This document shows positions 37,533-47,252 of a DNA stretch of 64,000 nucleotides, one piece after another. The stretch is from positions 1-64,000 of the forward strand of contig JAUNPK010000006.1 of NCBI GenBank assembly GCA_030536855.1, in the 5' to 3' direction. The DNA comes from Eubacteriales bacterium (GTDB lineage Bacteria > Bacillota > Clostridia > Lachnospirales > Lachnospiraceae). The position numbers and the translations under genes were made by a program. Every line of letters begins with the position of its first letter. Positions within the stretch are counted from its first letter, which is position 1. Below the pieces are notes generated by a model. The model saw only the letters and a list, made by a program, of their open reading frames with translations. It was not told where the DNA came from and ran no database searches.

Positions 37533-38474
37533 ATGAAAGCATTAGTAGTTGGTGGGGGCGGATTTGTAGGACCTTATCTTGTAAGCCATTTAACAAAGGA
37601 GCTTGGATACGAGGTTAACGTTACCAAGACGCAAAAAGAGATTCTTAATATTGCAGATGTTGGAATCTATGATTTGGATATACTTGATATAGAGCAGATT
37701 AAAGAGTTACTTAACAACTTAAGACCTGATTATATATTTCATCTTGCAGCACAGTCATCAGTTGCGTATTCATGGAAGAATCCTGCACTTACTATAGATG
37801 TTAACATTAAGGGGTGCGTTAATCTTCTGGATGCCATAAAGGAACTTGATTATAAACCAAGAGTTCTTCTCATTGGCTCAGGGGAAGAGTATGGACATAT
37901 AAAACAGGATGAATGCCCTATAGTTGAGGATAATGTTCTTCGTCCGGGAAATATATATGCGGCAACAAAATCCTGCCAGAATATGCTGGGCAAGATATAT
38001 GCAGATGCATACGGCTTGGATATTATGATGGTTAGAGCGTTTAATCATATTGGACCGAATCAGACACCTACCTTTGTTGTGGCAGATTTTTGTAAACAGG
38101 TAGCAGAGATTGAAAAGGGTATAAAAGAGCCAATTATGCATGTTGGGAATCTGGCTGCCAAGAGAGATTTTACAGATGTGAGAGATGTTGTAAAGGCATA
38201 TGCATTGTTAGTAAAGGGCGGTAAGCATGGAGAAACTTACAACGTTGGAAGTGGACATGCTATAGCTATAGAGGAAATCCTTAATAAAATCATAGATCTT
38301 TCAGATAGGGATATTAAGGTTGAGGTGGATCCGAATAAATTAAGACCTGTGGATGTACCAATTATTGAACCTGATATTACCAAGATCAATGAAGCAGTTG
38401 GCTGGAAACCTGAGATAAAACTTGAAACTACTTTAAAAGAAACTCTGGAATATTGGAGGAATCAAGGTGATTAG
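37533..38474 (+). CDS. rmd: GDP-6-deoxy-D-mannose reductase
   Basis: An SDR enzyme expected to reduce GDP-4-keto-6-deoxy-D-mannose to GDP-D-rhamnose. Nucleotide motif GGGGFVGPYL near residue 7, YAATK active-site pair near residue 144, and the family's AFNHIGPNQTPTFVVADFCKQ near residue 168, which is typical of Rmd rather than of GDP-L-fucose synthase. The length of 313 residues is normal. It directly follows gmd, which fixes the pathway. AGGGGATT precedes the ATG. Confidence 0.92.
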   Translation: MKALVVGGGGFVGPYLVSHLTKELGYEVNVTKTQKEILNIADVGIYDLDILDIEQIKELLNNLRPDYIFHLAAQSSVAYSWKNPALTIDVNIKGCVNLLDAIKELDYKPRVLLIGSGEEYGHIKQDECPIVEDNVLRPGNIYAATKSCQNMLGKIYADAYGLDIMMVRAFNHIGPNQTPTFVVADFCKQVAEIEKGIKEPIMHVGNLAAKRDFTDVRDVVKAYALLVKGGKHGETYNVGSGHAIAIEEILNKIIDLSDRDIKVEVDPNKLRPVDVPIIEPDITKINEAVGWKPEIKLETTLKETLEYWRNQGD

Positions 38475-38480
38475 AAAAGG

Positions 38481-39755
38481 TTGGTAACTAATGGACAAGA
38501 TAAAAAAATATTACAGTCAAAGAAGTTCTATGAAATAGCATTTATATCTACCGGAATTGCCGCATTTGTATTGTGGGTTATTGGATTGTTACTAAACGGT
38601 GAAAATAGTACTCAGATGCAGATCTTTTTTGGTAATTGCAATGACACTTTTGCAGATACGACTAATGTGGTCGGATATTCAGCACAAAAGGACGTATATC
38701 ATAACATGAATTACCAGGGGTTAGAAGAAAAAGCATACCCGCCGCTTACTTATATGCTTATGTACTTCTTCTCCAAGTTCGTAGATATGGACTGGTACTA
38801 TTCCCGTGACTGGTTTGCTGATATGTACACTGATGAGCAGTTCCTTATAGTTTTTTTGATTGTAACATTTATCATAGGTCTATTCATATACGAGACAGTT
38901 AGAAGTTTTAAAGATGGCTCCAATGCCATGAAAGTGTTGATTGCACTTGTTGTGTGTGTAAGTAATCCTATGTTGTTTTCTTTTCAAAGAGGCAACACGA
39001 TAATGCTTGTACTGGCATTAGAGATGTTATATATATTCTGGTACGACAGTGATAACAAGATAAAGAGAGAGGTTGCACTTATAAGCCTTGCATTAATGGT
39101 TGCGTTTAAACTAACGCCGGCGGTGTTGGGAATTCTTCTTTTGTTTAATAAGCAATGGAAGGACGCTGTAAAAGCGGTTATATATGGTTTTCTGGTTGGT
39201 TTTCTTCCGTTTTTGTTCTTTAAGGGAGGATTTAGTAATTTCTTTCAAATGCTTTCAAATATGCAGGCAAATGTGGAATCTTACGGAAGTGGACATGGAA
39301 CTACCCTTACAGCCGCTCTTGTTTACTTTGGAGTAATAGAAGGAACAACTGTACAGGGAAATATATTGCAGTATATTACGTATATTCTATGTGTAATTAT
39401 ACTTGTTGGCGCATTATTTTTTAAGAAAAGATGGGAACGTGTAGTTGCAATCACAACGGTACTTGTTGTTGCTATGTCTCATTCAGAGTATTACAATATA
39501 TTATATCTTGTACCGGGATGGATAGTTTTTCTTAATGAAGAAGAGCATAGGGCAGGAGATGTAGTAATGCTTATATCTATGATGCTGATAATTAACGATT
39601 TCCAGACAACCATAGTTGACAAGTTACTTAACTATCATCTAGCATTAATTATATTAATTGTGTTCATTTTGATAAAAGCAATGAGGACTATAGTTCAAGC
39701 AATTAAAACAAAAAATACAGGAAATGCGGTTTTACAGAAGGGAGATAAGGTATGA
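38481..39755 (+). CDS. polytopic GT-C-like membrane glycosyltransferase (GT87/DUF2029-like)
   Basis: A 424-residue protein with about ten hydrophobic segments. Features of the GT87/DUF2029-type mannosyltransferases are visible: an outer loop with NDTFADT near residue 50, YPPLTYMLMYFF near residue 83, and FQRGNTIMLVLALE near residue 166. The only start in frame is TTG 38481, 6 bp after rmd. The ATG at 38491 is out of frame. AAGGTGA lies 10 bp upstream. It overlaps rfbF by 4 bp (ATGA). It probably uses a polyprenyl-linked sugar on the outer face. Confidence 0.75.
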   Translation: MVTNGQDKKILQSKKFYEIAFISTGIAAFVLWVIGLLLNGENSTQMQIFFGNCNDTFADTTNVVGYSAQKDVYHNMNYQGLEEKAYPPLTYMLMYFFSKFVDMDWYYSRDWFADMYTDEQFLIVFLIVTFIIGLFIYETVRSFKDGSNAMKVLIALVVCVSNPMLFSFQRGNTIMLVLALEMLYIFWYDSDNKIKREVALISLALMVAFKLTPAVLGILLLFNKQWKDAVKAVIYGFLVGFLPFLFFKGGFSNFFQMLSNMQANVESYGSGHGTTLTAALVYFGVIEGTTVQGNILQYITYILCVIILVGALFFKKRWERVVAITTVLVVAMSHSEYYNILYLVPGWIVFLNEEEHRAGDVVMLISMMLIINDFQTTIVDKLLNYHLALIILIVFILIKAMRTIVQAIKTKNTGNAVLQKGDKV

Positions 39756-40528
39756 AGGTAGTAATTCTCGCGGGAGGATTAGGAACAAGAATAAGCGAAG
39801 AGAGTCAGTATAAGCCAAAGCCTATGATAGAGATTGGCGGAAAGCCTATACTTTGGCATATTATGAAAGAGTATTCATATTATGGGTTCAACGATTTTAT
39901 TATATGTGCAGGATATAAGCAGTATGTAATAAAGGAATGGTTTGCTGATTATTTCCTTCATAACAGTGATGTTACATTTGATTTTACAAGTGGCAAAAAT
40001 GATATGATTATTCACGAACAGCACTGTGAGCCATGGAAAGTTACAGTGGTTGATACAGGACTTAATACTATGACCGGCGGACGTATTAAGAGAATTCAGA
40101 AGTACGTTGGCAATGAACCGTTTATGATGACTTATGGAGATGGTGTATGTGATGTAGACATTTCGAAGCTTGCAGAATTTCATAAGAGCCATGGAAAGAT
40201 TGCAACACTTACAGCGGTTATGCTTGAGCAGCAAAAAGGTATTCTGGATATTGGGGGAGATAATGCAGTTAAATCCTTCAGAGAGAAGAGTCATAATGAT
40301 GGTGCACCTATAAATGCAGGATATATGGTACTTAATCCGGAGATATTTGATTATATCGAAGGAGATGAAACGGTATTTGAAAGAGAACCTCTTGAGAAGC
40401 TGGTTGCCGATGGAGAGCTTATGTCATATATGCACAAAGGCTTTTGGCAGTGTATGGATACTAAGAGAGAGATGGACATGCTTGAGAAATACCTCAAGAC
40501 TAATACGGCACCATGGAAAAAGTGGTAG
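39752..40528 (+). CDS. rfbF: glucose-1-phosphate cytidylyltransferase
   Basis: Makes CDP-glucose from glucose-1-phosphate and CTP, the first step of CDP-3,6-dideoxyhexose synthesis. The nucleotidyltransferase signature is VILAGGLGTRISEESQYKPKPM at the N-terminus, followed by the RfbF-specific ADYFLHNSDVTFDF near residue 70 and MMTYGDGVCDVDI near residue 126. The length of 258 residues is normal. It begins within the stop of the preceding gene (ATGA). rfbG and rfbH follow. Confidence 0.96.
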   Translation: MKVVILAGGLGTRISEESQYKPKPMIEIGGKPILWHIMKEYSYYGFNDFIICAGYKQYVIKEWFADYFLHNSDVTFDFTSGKNDMIIHEQHCEPWKVTVVDTGLNTMTGGRIKRIQKYVGNEPFMMTYGDGVCDVDISKLAEFHKSHGKIATLTAVMLEQQKGILDIGGDNAVKSFREKSHNDGAPINAGYMVLNPEIFDYIEGDETVFEREPLEKLVADGELMSYMHKGFWQCMDTKREMDMLEKYLKTNTAPWKKW

Positions 40529-40559
40529 TAGATATTGAATGGAGATAGTGTAAGAGATT

Positions 40560-41615
40560 ATGTTAGATTTATCTTTTTATAAGGGTAAGAAAGTTCTGGT
40601 AACAGGACATACCGGATTTAAAGGGTCATGGATGTGCAGGATTCTTGTTAATGCAGGAGCACAGGTGACAGGATATTCACTGGAGCCCCCAACCAAGCCT
40701 AATCTGTTCTCAATGGCAGATATTGAAGGAAGAATGAATTCTGTTATAGGTGATATAAGAGATTTGCCACATCTTAAAAAGGTGTTTGAAGAGACCCGGC
40801 CGGAGATAGTATTTCACCTGGCAGCGCAGCCAATTGTAAGGGATTCCTATAAGGATCCTGTTTACACATATGAGACTAACGTGATGGGCACGGTAAATAT
40901 ATGTGAATGCGTGAGACTCAATCCTTGTGTTAAGTCTTTCCTTAATGTGACAACAGATAAGGTATACCACAATAATGAATGGGCATGGGGATACAGAGAA
41001 GATGAGCCGCTTGACGGATATGATCCATATTCTAACTCAAAGTCATGTTCAGAGCTTGTTACTCACAGCTATATAAATTCATTTTTTAATGATATGGATG
41101 TAGCTGTTTCTACATCAAGAGCCGGAAATGTAATTGGTGGCGGAGATTTTGCCAATGACAGAATTGTTCCCGATTGTGTGAGAGCAGCCATAAAAAAAGA
41201 GGATATAATCGTAAGAAATCCTCATTCAACAAGACCATACCAGCATGTATTGGAGCCTGTAGCAGCTTACCTTATGATAGGAATGAAACAATTCGAAGAT
41301 AAGACTTATGCCAACTTCTACAATGTGGGACCTGATGAATGTGATTGTATAACAACAGGCGATCTTGTAGATGTATTCTGTAAATATTGGGGAGAGGGTA
41401 TCAAGTGGATTAACAAGTATGACGGAGGTCCGCACGAAGCCAATTTCCTGAAGCTGGATTGTTCAAGACTTAAGACAACTTTTAACTGGAAACCAAGGTG
41501 GAACTTTGATACAGCTATTAAGAAGACTGTAGAATGGTCAAAGGTCTACGCAGCAGGTGGAGATGTTGTGGAATGTATGGACAAACAGATAGAAGAATTT
41601 TTTACTGTGGAATAA
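40560..41615 (+). CDS. rfbG: CDP-glucose 4,6-dehydratase
   Basis: Converts CDP-glucose to CDP-4-keto-6-deoxyglucose. SDR motif VTGHTGFKGSWMCRIL begins near residue 13, HLAAQPIVRDSY lies near residue 83, and the active-site Tyr-xxx-Lys is YDPYSNSKSCSEL near residue 157. The length of 351 residues is normal. The ribosome binding site is weak (AAGAG). It lies between rfbF and rfbH, as in 3,6-dideoxyhexose clusters of Gram-negative bacteria. Confidence 0.95.
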   Translation: MLDLSFYKGKKVLVTGHTGFKGSWMCRILVNAGAQVTGYSLEPPTKPNLFSMADIEGRMNSVIGDIRDLPHLKKVFEETRPEIVFHLAAQPIVRDSYKDPVYTYETNVMGTVNICECVRLNPCVKSFLNVTTDKVYHNNEWAWGYREDEPLDGYDPYSNSKSCSELVTHSYINSFFNDMDVAVSTSRAGNVIGGGDFANDRIVPDCVRAAIKKEDIIVRNPHSTRPYQHVLEPVAAYLMIGMKQFEDKTYANFYNVGPDECDCITTGDLVDVFCKYWGEGIKWINKYDGGPHEANFLKLDCSRLKTTFNWKPRWNFDTAIKKTVEWSKVYAAGGDVVECMDKQIEEFFTVE

Positions 41616-41684
41616 TAATCCAATAAATTATGTAATCTCAGAAATTAAATGAATTTATGAATTAGTAGAGAAAGGAAATGTTCT

Positions 41685-43022
41685 ATGTTTGAGAATAAGA
41701 ATGAGAATGAAGCAAGAGAAGAAATACTTGGAATGGTTGATGAGTATTGTAAGAAATATCATAATCAGAAGCAGTACAAGGAAGGAGACCGAATTCCTTA
41801 TGCCAGCCGTGTATATGACAGCAAAGAGATGATGAATCTTGTGGATTCCGCATTGGAATTCTGGCTTACTTCAGGTCGATATACAGATGAGTTTGAGAAG
41901 AAGCTTGGGGAGTATCTTGGTGTTAAGTACGTGTCAGTGGTTAACTCAGGTTCATCTGCCAACCTTAATGCTTTTATGGCACTTACTTCTCCGTTATTAG
42001 GAGATCAGAGAATTAAAAGGGGTGATGAAATTATCACTGTTGCAGCAGGATTCCCTACAACTGTTACACCGGCAATTCAGTATGGTGCAGTCCCTGTTTT
42101 CGTAGATGTTACAATTCCTCAATACAATATAGATGTTACAAAGCTTGAAGAGGCTTATTCCGATAAGACTAAGGCAGTTATGATTGCCCATACTTTAGGT
42201 AATCCTTTTGACTTATCAGAGGTAAGAGCATTCTGTGACAGACATGGTTTATGGCTGGTTGAAGATAACTGTGATGCTTTGGGCTCTAAGTATACAATCG
42301 GAGGAGTAGAGAAATTTACCGGTACAATCGGTGACATCGGAACAAGCAGCTTTTATCCACCACACCACATGACAATGGGTGAAGGTGGTGCTGTATATAC
42401 TAATAATCCATTACTTAATAAGTGTATAAGATCTTTCAGGGATTGGGGACGTGATTGTGTATGTCCATCAGGACGTGATAATCTGTGCGGACACAGATTT
42501 GATAAGCAGTATGGTGAACTTCCTTTAGGATATGATCATAAGTATGTATATTCTCACTTCGGATATAATCTCAAGGCTACAGATATGCAGACAGCGGTAG
42601 GTTGTGCCCAGCTTGAGAAGTTCCCATCATTTGTTGAGAGAAGAAGACATAATTTCGACAGATTAAAGGCTGCATTAGCGCCAATCGAAGATAAGGTTAT
42701 CCTTCCTGTTCCTGTTGAGAATTCAAAACCAAGCTGGTTTGGTTTCTTAATCACAGTAAAAGAAGGTTTAGACAGAAAGTCAATAGTTGAATATATAGAA
42801 AATCATGGTGTTCAGACAAGAAATCTTTTTGCCGGAAATTTAATTAAGCATCCATGTTTTGATGAGATGAGAGCAACCGGTGAGGGATATAGAGTGGTTG
42901 GAACCCTTGAAAATACAGACAGAATTATGAGAGATACATTCTGGGTAGGAGTGTATCCGGGAATGACAGATGAAATGATTGATTATATGGCAAAGACAAT
43001 CATTGAGGCTGTTAATCAGTAA
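41685..43022 (+). CDS. rfbH: CDP-4-keto-6-deoxyglucose-3-dehydratase (E1)
   Basis: A PMP-dependent, iron-sulfur enzyme of the DegT fold that removes the C3 hydroxyl. The usual PLP-lysine is replaced by His in SSFYPPHHMTMGEGG near residue 221, the hallmark of E1 enzymes. The [2Fe-2S] ligand pattern RDCVCPSGRDNLCG is present near residue 258. At 445 residues the length is normal. Its reductase partner (RfbI/DdhD, E3) is not found in the window and would have to be encoded elsewhere. The CDP-3,6-dideoxy-4-ketohexose product feeds the unusual genes that follow. Confidence 0.95.
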   Translation: MFENKNENEAREEILGMVDEYCKKYHNQKQYKEGDRIPYASRVYDSKEMMNLVDSALEFWLTSGRYTDEFEKKLGEYLGVKYVSVVNSGSSANLNAFMALTSPLLGDQRIKRGDEIITVAAGFPTTVTPAIQYGAVPVFVDVTIPQYNIDVTKLEEAYSDKTKAVMIAHTLGNPFDLSEVRAFCDRHGLWLVEDNCDALGSKYTIGGVEKFTGTIGDIGTSSFYPPHHMTMGEGGAVYTNNPLLNKCIRSFRDWGRDCVCPSGRDNLCGHRFDKQYGELPLGYDHKYVYSHFGYNLKATDMQTAVGCAQLEKFPSFVERRRHNFDRLKAALAPIEDKVILPVPVENSKPSWFGFLITVKEGLDRKSIVEYIENHGVQTRNLFAGNLIKHPCFDEMRATGEGYRVVGTLENTDRIMRDTFWVGVYPGMTDEMIDYMAKTIIEAVNQ

Positions 43023-43077
43023 TTAAGATTTGATTATAGTTGGAAGAATTGTAAATAGTTAAAGTGGAAGGATTATA

Positions 43078-44688
43078 ATGGGTGATATTAAGCTTTTGGA
43101 CTGTACGCTCAGAGATGGCGGATACGTTAATGACTGGGAGTTTGGTCGGGATAATTTAATAAGCGTTTTTGAAAGACTTGTTAGCGCAGGTGTGGATGTT
43201 ATCGAAGTTGGTTTCATAGATGATAGAAGGCCATTTGATATTAATAGAAGTATTCTTCCTGATACAAAGAGCTTCGAGAAAATATATGGAGGATTGGATC
43301 ATAAAGACACTATGGTTGTTGGAATGATTGATTATGGCACATGTAAACTGGAAAATATTCAGCCATGTGAAGATTCTATACTTGATGGCATCAGAGTTAT
43401 TTTTAAAAAACATAAGAGAAAAGAAGCAATCGCATATTGCTCAGAACTTAAGAAACTGGGATATAAAGTATTTGTACAATTGGTTTCTATTACAAGTTAT
43501 AGTGACGAGGAACTGAGGGATTTAATTGGTCTTGCCAATGAATTGGAACCTTATGCGGTATCAATGGTAGACACCTATGGATTATTACAGAAAGAGAACC
43601 TGTTACATTATTTTACCGTTTTGAACGAAGAGTTGAAAGAATCAATTGCGTTAGGTTATCATTCACATAATAACTTTCAAAGAGCATTTGCGAATTGCGA
43701 AGAGATGCTTTCTAATCCGGTTGAAAGAGACCTTTTAGTAGACGCTACAATTTATGGAATGGGAAAGAGTGCAGGAAATTGTCCAATTGAGCTTCTTGCG
43801 ATGCATCTAAATGATCGGTTTAATAAGAATTACCATATAAGCCAGATTTTAGAGGCATTGGATGCTAATATTATGAACATATACAGAGTTAAACCTTGGG
43901 GATACACTATGTTCTTTTATATAGCAGCTCTCAATAATTGCCATCCTAGTTATGTATCTTATCTTATGGATAAAAGAACGCTTTCTGTTAAGCAGATTAA
44001 TGAAATTCTTGCAAAACTTAAAGATTACGGTGATAAACAGCTTTTATATGATCAGGAACTTATAGAACATTTATATCGGGATTATCAGAAAAAGATAAGT
44101 ATAAATGATGAGAGTGATGTTGAAAAGTTGAAATCCGAATTTGCAGGAAGAAATGTATTATTGCTTGGTCCAGGTAAAACAATTGAAAGAGACAAGAAGG
44201 ATATTATTAAATTTATTCAGGATAAGAATCCGATAGTAGTTTCGGTTAACTTTATTTCAGACGATATTCCTACAGATTATATCTTTTTAAGTAATGCAAA
44301 AAGATATGTTATGCTTGCAACGGCGCTGACCAAAAAAAGCAGTACTCTTAAAATTATATCTACAAGCAATGTTACTGCAACAGATGGAGAAAGTTTTGAT
44401 TATACATTAGATATATCATCGCTTTTGGATGAAAATGCAGAGATTGTTGACAATTCATTTGTAATGCTGCTTAAAGTTATGATAAAAATTGGCGTTAAAG
44501 AAGTTGCATTAGGTGGATTTGACGGATATTCGGGAAAAAAGAACAAAGATTATATTGATGCAAGAATGGAATATACCTTCACGAAAGAGCAAGCCACCGG
44601 TCTCAATCAGTATGTTTCAGAAGTTATAGAGAGTCTTGGAAATAGTATCATAATGAAATTTATAACAGAGTCATTGTATGTAAAATAG
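43078..44688 (+). CDS. two-domain DRE-TIM aldolase fusion protein
   Basis: Residues 1 to about 330 form an HMGL-like DRE-TIM barrel similar to 4-hydroxy-2-oxovalerate aldolase: LDCTLRDGGYVND (metal Asp and Arg-Asp, residues 7-19), VDTYGLL near 164, and the metal-binding GYHSHNN (His195, His197). Residues from about 350 on form a second, Rossmann-like domain (NVLLLGPGKTIERDKKDI; later VKEVALGGFDGYSGKKNKDY) that I do not recognise with certainty. DRE-TIM aldolases make or break C-C bonds next to pyruvate-type keto acids. Set between rfbH and a HAD phosphatase/ThDP enzyme, it may supply an unusual 2-keto acid for a branched-chain sugar. That role is inference. Confidence 0.82.
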   Translation: MGDIKLLDCTLRDGGYVNDWEFGRDNLISVFERLVSAGVDVIEVGFIDDRRPFDINRSILPDTKSFEKIYGGLDHKDTMVVGMIDYGTCKLENIQPCEDSILDGIRVIFKKHKRKEAIAYCSELKKLGYKVFVQLVSITSYSDEELRDLIGLANELEPYAVSMVDTYGLLQKENLLHYFTVLNEELKESIALGYHSHNNFQRAFANCEEMLSNPVERDLLVDATIYGMGKSAGNCPIELLAMHLNDRFNKNYHISQILEALDANIMNIYRVKPWGYTMFFYIAALNNCHPSYVSYLMDKRTLSVKQINEILAKLKDYGDKQLLYDQELIEHLYRDYQKKISINDESDVEKLKSEFAGRNVLLLGPGKTIERDKKDIIKFIQDKNPIVVSVNFISDDIPTDYIFLSNAKRYVMLATALTKKSSTLKIISTSNVTATDGESFDYTLDISSLLDENAEIVDNSFVMLLKVMIKIGVKEVALGGFDGYSGKKNKDYIDARMEYTFTKEQATGLNQYVSEVIESLGNSIIMKFITESLYVK

Positions 44689-44696
44689 GAGATGTT

Positions 44697-45353
44697 ATGA
44701 AAAAATATGAAATAGCTGTATTTGATGTGGATGGCACTTTGCTTGATACAACAGAAGGAGTTCTTGCTTCTGTAAAGTATACAATAAATAAAATGGGATT
44801 TAAACCATTAAGTGAAGATGTGTTAAAGACATTTATAGGACCTCCGATTCAAGATTCATTTGCTAAAGCATATAATCTTGAAGGCTCAATTCTACAGGAG
44901 ATAGCAACGTGTTTCAGAAACAGGTATAAGGATTATGAATTATTAAAGGCCGTTCCGTATGAAGGAATATATGATGTTTTTGATGAGCTTAGTGACAGAG
45001 GTGTAAAGCTGGCGGTTGCAACATATAAGAGACAAGATTATGCCGAAGCTATATTAAAACATTTTGGGTTCGATAGATATACAAATATTCTTTATGGTGC
45101 AGATCATGAGAATAAATTAAAAAAAGTTGATATTATTGAAAAGTGCATGATTGATTTAGGAGTTACAGATTATTCCAACGCAGTGATGGTTGGTGATAGT
45201 AGTCACGATGCAATAGGAGCTGAGAAAATTGGTATGGATTTTATTGGTGTGACATATGGATTTGATTTTAGGACGCCTGAGGATGTAGCAAAATTTAATT
45301 CAATTGGAGTTGCGACAAAACCGATTGAATTGTTAGATATAATATTAAGATAA
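44697..45353 (+). CDS. HAD-family phosphatase (Gph-like)
   Basis: A 218-residue haloacid dehalogenase-type hydrolase. Motif I is FDVDGTLLDTTEG (nucleophile and acid/base Asp, residues 9-21), motif II/III is VATYKRQDY near 103, and motif IV is MVGDSSHDAIGAE near 165. It looks like a phosphoglycolate-phosphatase relative with a helical cap. It starts 8 bp after the aldolase gene with AGGAG upstream, so the two are coupled. In this setting it could dephosphorylate the product of the aldolase; the substrate is not known. Confidence 0.85.
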   Translation: MKKYEIAVFDVDGTLLDTTEGVLASVKYTINKMGFKPLSEDVLKTFIGPPIQDSFAKAYNLEGSILQEIATCFRNRYKDYELLKAVPYEGIYDVFDELSDRGVKLAVATYKRQDYAEAILKHFGFDRYTNILYGADHENKLKKVDIIEKCMIDLGVTDYSNAVMVGDSSHDAIGAEKIGMDFIGVTYGFDFRTPEDVAKFNSIGVATKPIELLDIILR

Positions 45354-45383
45354 GTATAGTACATTAGAAGGATGGAAACGGCT

Positions 45384-47204
45384 ATGAGAATGAAAGTTGC
45401 TAAGTATATATCAGAGTTCTTTGTTAAACAGGGAGTAACTGATATGTTTATGATTACCGGTGGTGCAGCAATGCACCTTAATGATGCATTTGGACATCAG
45501 GAAGGATTAAAGTTAACATATAATCACCATGAGCAGGCCTGCACAATGGCAGCAGAGGGATATACACGCCAGACAGGTAAGATTGCACCTGTATGTGTTA
45601 CAGGAGGACCTGGCGGAACTAATGCCATAACCGGAGTCTTTGGAGCATATGTGGATTCGATTCCAATGTTTGTCGTTACAGGACAGGCAAAAAGGGAAAC
45701 TACAGTATGGTCCACCAATTTACCTCTTCGCCAGTTAGGTGACCAAGAAGTTAACATTACAGATGCAGTAAAGACAATGACAAAATATTCTAAAATGGTA
45801 ACAAATCCTATGAGTATCAGAAAGGAAGTTGAGAAGGCATGGTTCCTTATGCTCAATGGAAGACCGGGACCTGTATGGCTTGATATTCCCGGAGATGTTG
45901 CGTCTTCGTTTGTTGAAACGGATGATCTTGAACCGTTTGATGAACAAGGATATATTGATGAACATTGGGCATTATTCCACCAGGATAATCCTGTGTATGA
46001 TGAGAATCTTACAAAAGAAGTACTTGATAAAATAAAAGCAGCAAAGCGTCCTGTTATTCTTGCAGGTACAGCAATTAGACATTCCGGACAGCAGGAAGAA
46101 TTCTTACAGTGTATAGATAAACTGGGAATTCCGGTTGTTACAGCGTGGGATGCACATGACATTTTATGGGATGAACATCCTTTATATTGTGGAAGACCTG
46201 GGTCAGTAGGAACACGAGCAGGTAATTTTATTATACAGAATGCAGATTTATTAGTAGTATTTGGATGTAGAATGAATATCCGAATGATAGGATTCAATTT
46301 CGGTGATTTCGGTAAAAATGCATATAAGATTGTGGTTGATATTGATGATGCAGAACTTCATAAACCAACAGTTAAAGTAGATTTACCTGTACATGCCGAC
46401 TTAAGAGATTTCTTTAAATCCGTAAATGCTGCAGAATATGAGAAAAATGCTGAACATGCATCATGGGTAGAATGGTGCAGACAGTTAGATAAAAAATATC
46501 CTGCGACTCTTCCTGAGTATTATGAGGATGAAAATGGATTGAACCCTTATGCATTTACAACTGAACTGTTTAAAGAATTGAATTCCGAAGACAGTGTTGT
46601 GTGCAGTAATGGTGCGGCTTGTGTTATTACATTTCAGGCAGCTAATATTAAAAAAGGTCAGAGACTTTATACAAATTCCGGCTGTGCAGCCATGGGATAT
46701 GGTCTTCCGGCGGCAGTTGGAGCCTGTGTATCCCAACCGGATAAAAGAATAATATGCGTTGAGGGTGATGGAAGTTTTATGATGAATATTCAGGAACTTC
46801 AGACCATTGTATATAATAATCTTAATATGAAGATTTTTCTTATAAATAATAATGGTTATCATTCAATAAGACAGACCCAGACCAATTTATTTAAGGGACA
46901 GCCATATGTAGGTATAGGCGGTGGATACGGATTAAGTATGCCGGACTTTTCAAAGGTGTTGCCAGCGTTTGGAATTCCATATTACAAAATAGACAGTCTT
47001 GATAACATTAATAAAAATATTGATGAAGTATTAAATCATGATGGTCCTGTATTCTGTGAAGTAGTGGTTGATTGGCATCAGAATTTTGCACCTAAGTCAA
47101 GTTCGAAGGTTCTTCCGGATGGAAAGATTGTATCTGCAGCAGTAGATGATATGGCTCCATTTCTTGATAGAGATGAATATGAAGCTAACCATATTAATCA
47201 ATAA
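45384..47204 (+). CDS. thiamine-diphosphate-dependent enzyme (acetolactate synthase/YerE-like)
   Basis: About 606 residues with the three-domain layout of acetolactate-synthase-type ThDP enzymes. The activating Glu is in NHHEQACTMAAEGY near residue 50 and the ThDP motif is GDGSFMMNIQELQT...INNNGYHS near residue 460. In 3,6-dideoxysugar pathways a homologous enzyme (YerE) transfers an acetyl unit from pyruvate to C4 of CDP-3,6-dideoxy-4-ketoglucose to make yersiniose. Here it follows rfbFGH plus an aldolase and a HAD phosphatase. ATG 45372 touches the AGAAGG, so ATG 45384 (12 bp spacing) is slightly preferred; the start is uncertain. Confidence 0.85.
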   Translation: MRMKVAKYISEFFVKQGVTDMFMITGGAAMHLNDAFGHQEGLKLTYNHHEQACTMAAEGYTRQTGKIAPVCVTGGPGGTNAITGVFGAYVDSIPMFVVTGQAKRETTVWSTNLPLRQLGDQEVNITDAVKTMTKYSKMVTNPMSIRKEVEKAWFLMLNGRPGPVWLDIPGDVASSFVETDDLEPFDEQGYIDEHWALFHQDNPVYDENLTKEVLDKIKAAKRPVILAGTAIRHSGQQEEFLQCIDKLGIPVVTAWDAHDILWDEHPLYCGRPGSVGTRAGNFIIQNADLLVVFGCRMNIRMIGFNFGDFGKNAYKIVVDIDDAELHKPTVKVDLPVHADLRDFFKSVNAAEYEKNAEHASWVEWCRQLDKKYPATLPEYYEDENGLNPYAFTTELFKELNSEDSVVCSNGAACVITFQAANIKKGQRLYTNSGCAAMGYGLPAAVGACVSQPDKRIICVEGDGSFMMNIQELQTIVYNNLNMKIFLINNNGYHSIRQTQTNLFKGQPYVGIGGGYGLSMPDFSKVLPAFGIPYYKIDSLDNINKNIDEVLNHDGPVFCEVVVDWHQNFAPKSSSKVLPDGKIVSAAVDDMAPFLDRDEYEANHINQ

Positions 47205-47252
47205 ATTGTGCAAAATATATAATTATATATTATTACAAGAATGGAAAATGAT

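Noticed and set aside
39875-40294. 139-codon open frame on the minus strand
   Set aside because: Antisense shadow of rfbF, with no domain and a Cys/Ile-rich composition unlike the real proteins here.
45524-46297. 257-codon open frame on the minus strand
   Set aside because: It lies fully inside the ThDP-dependent enzyme gene, which has clear family motifs. The minus-strand peptide has no recognisable domain and no ribosome binding site.
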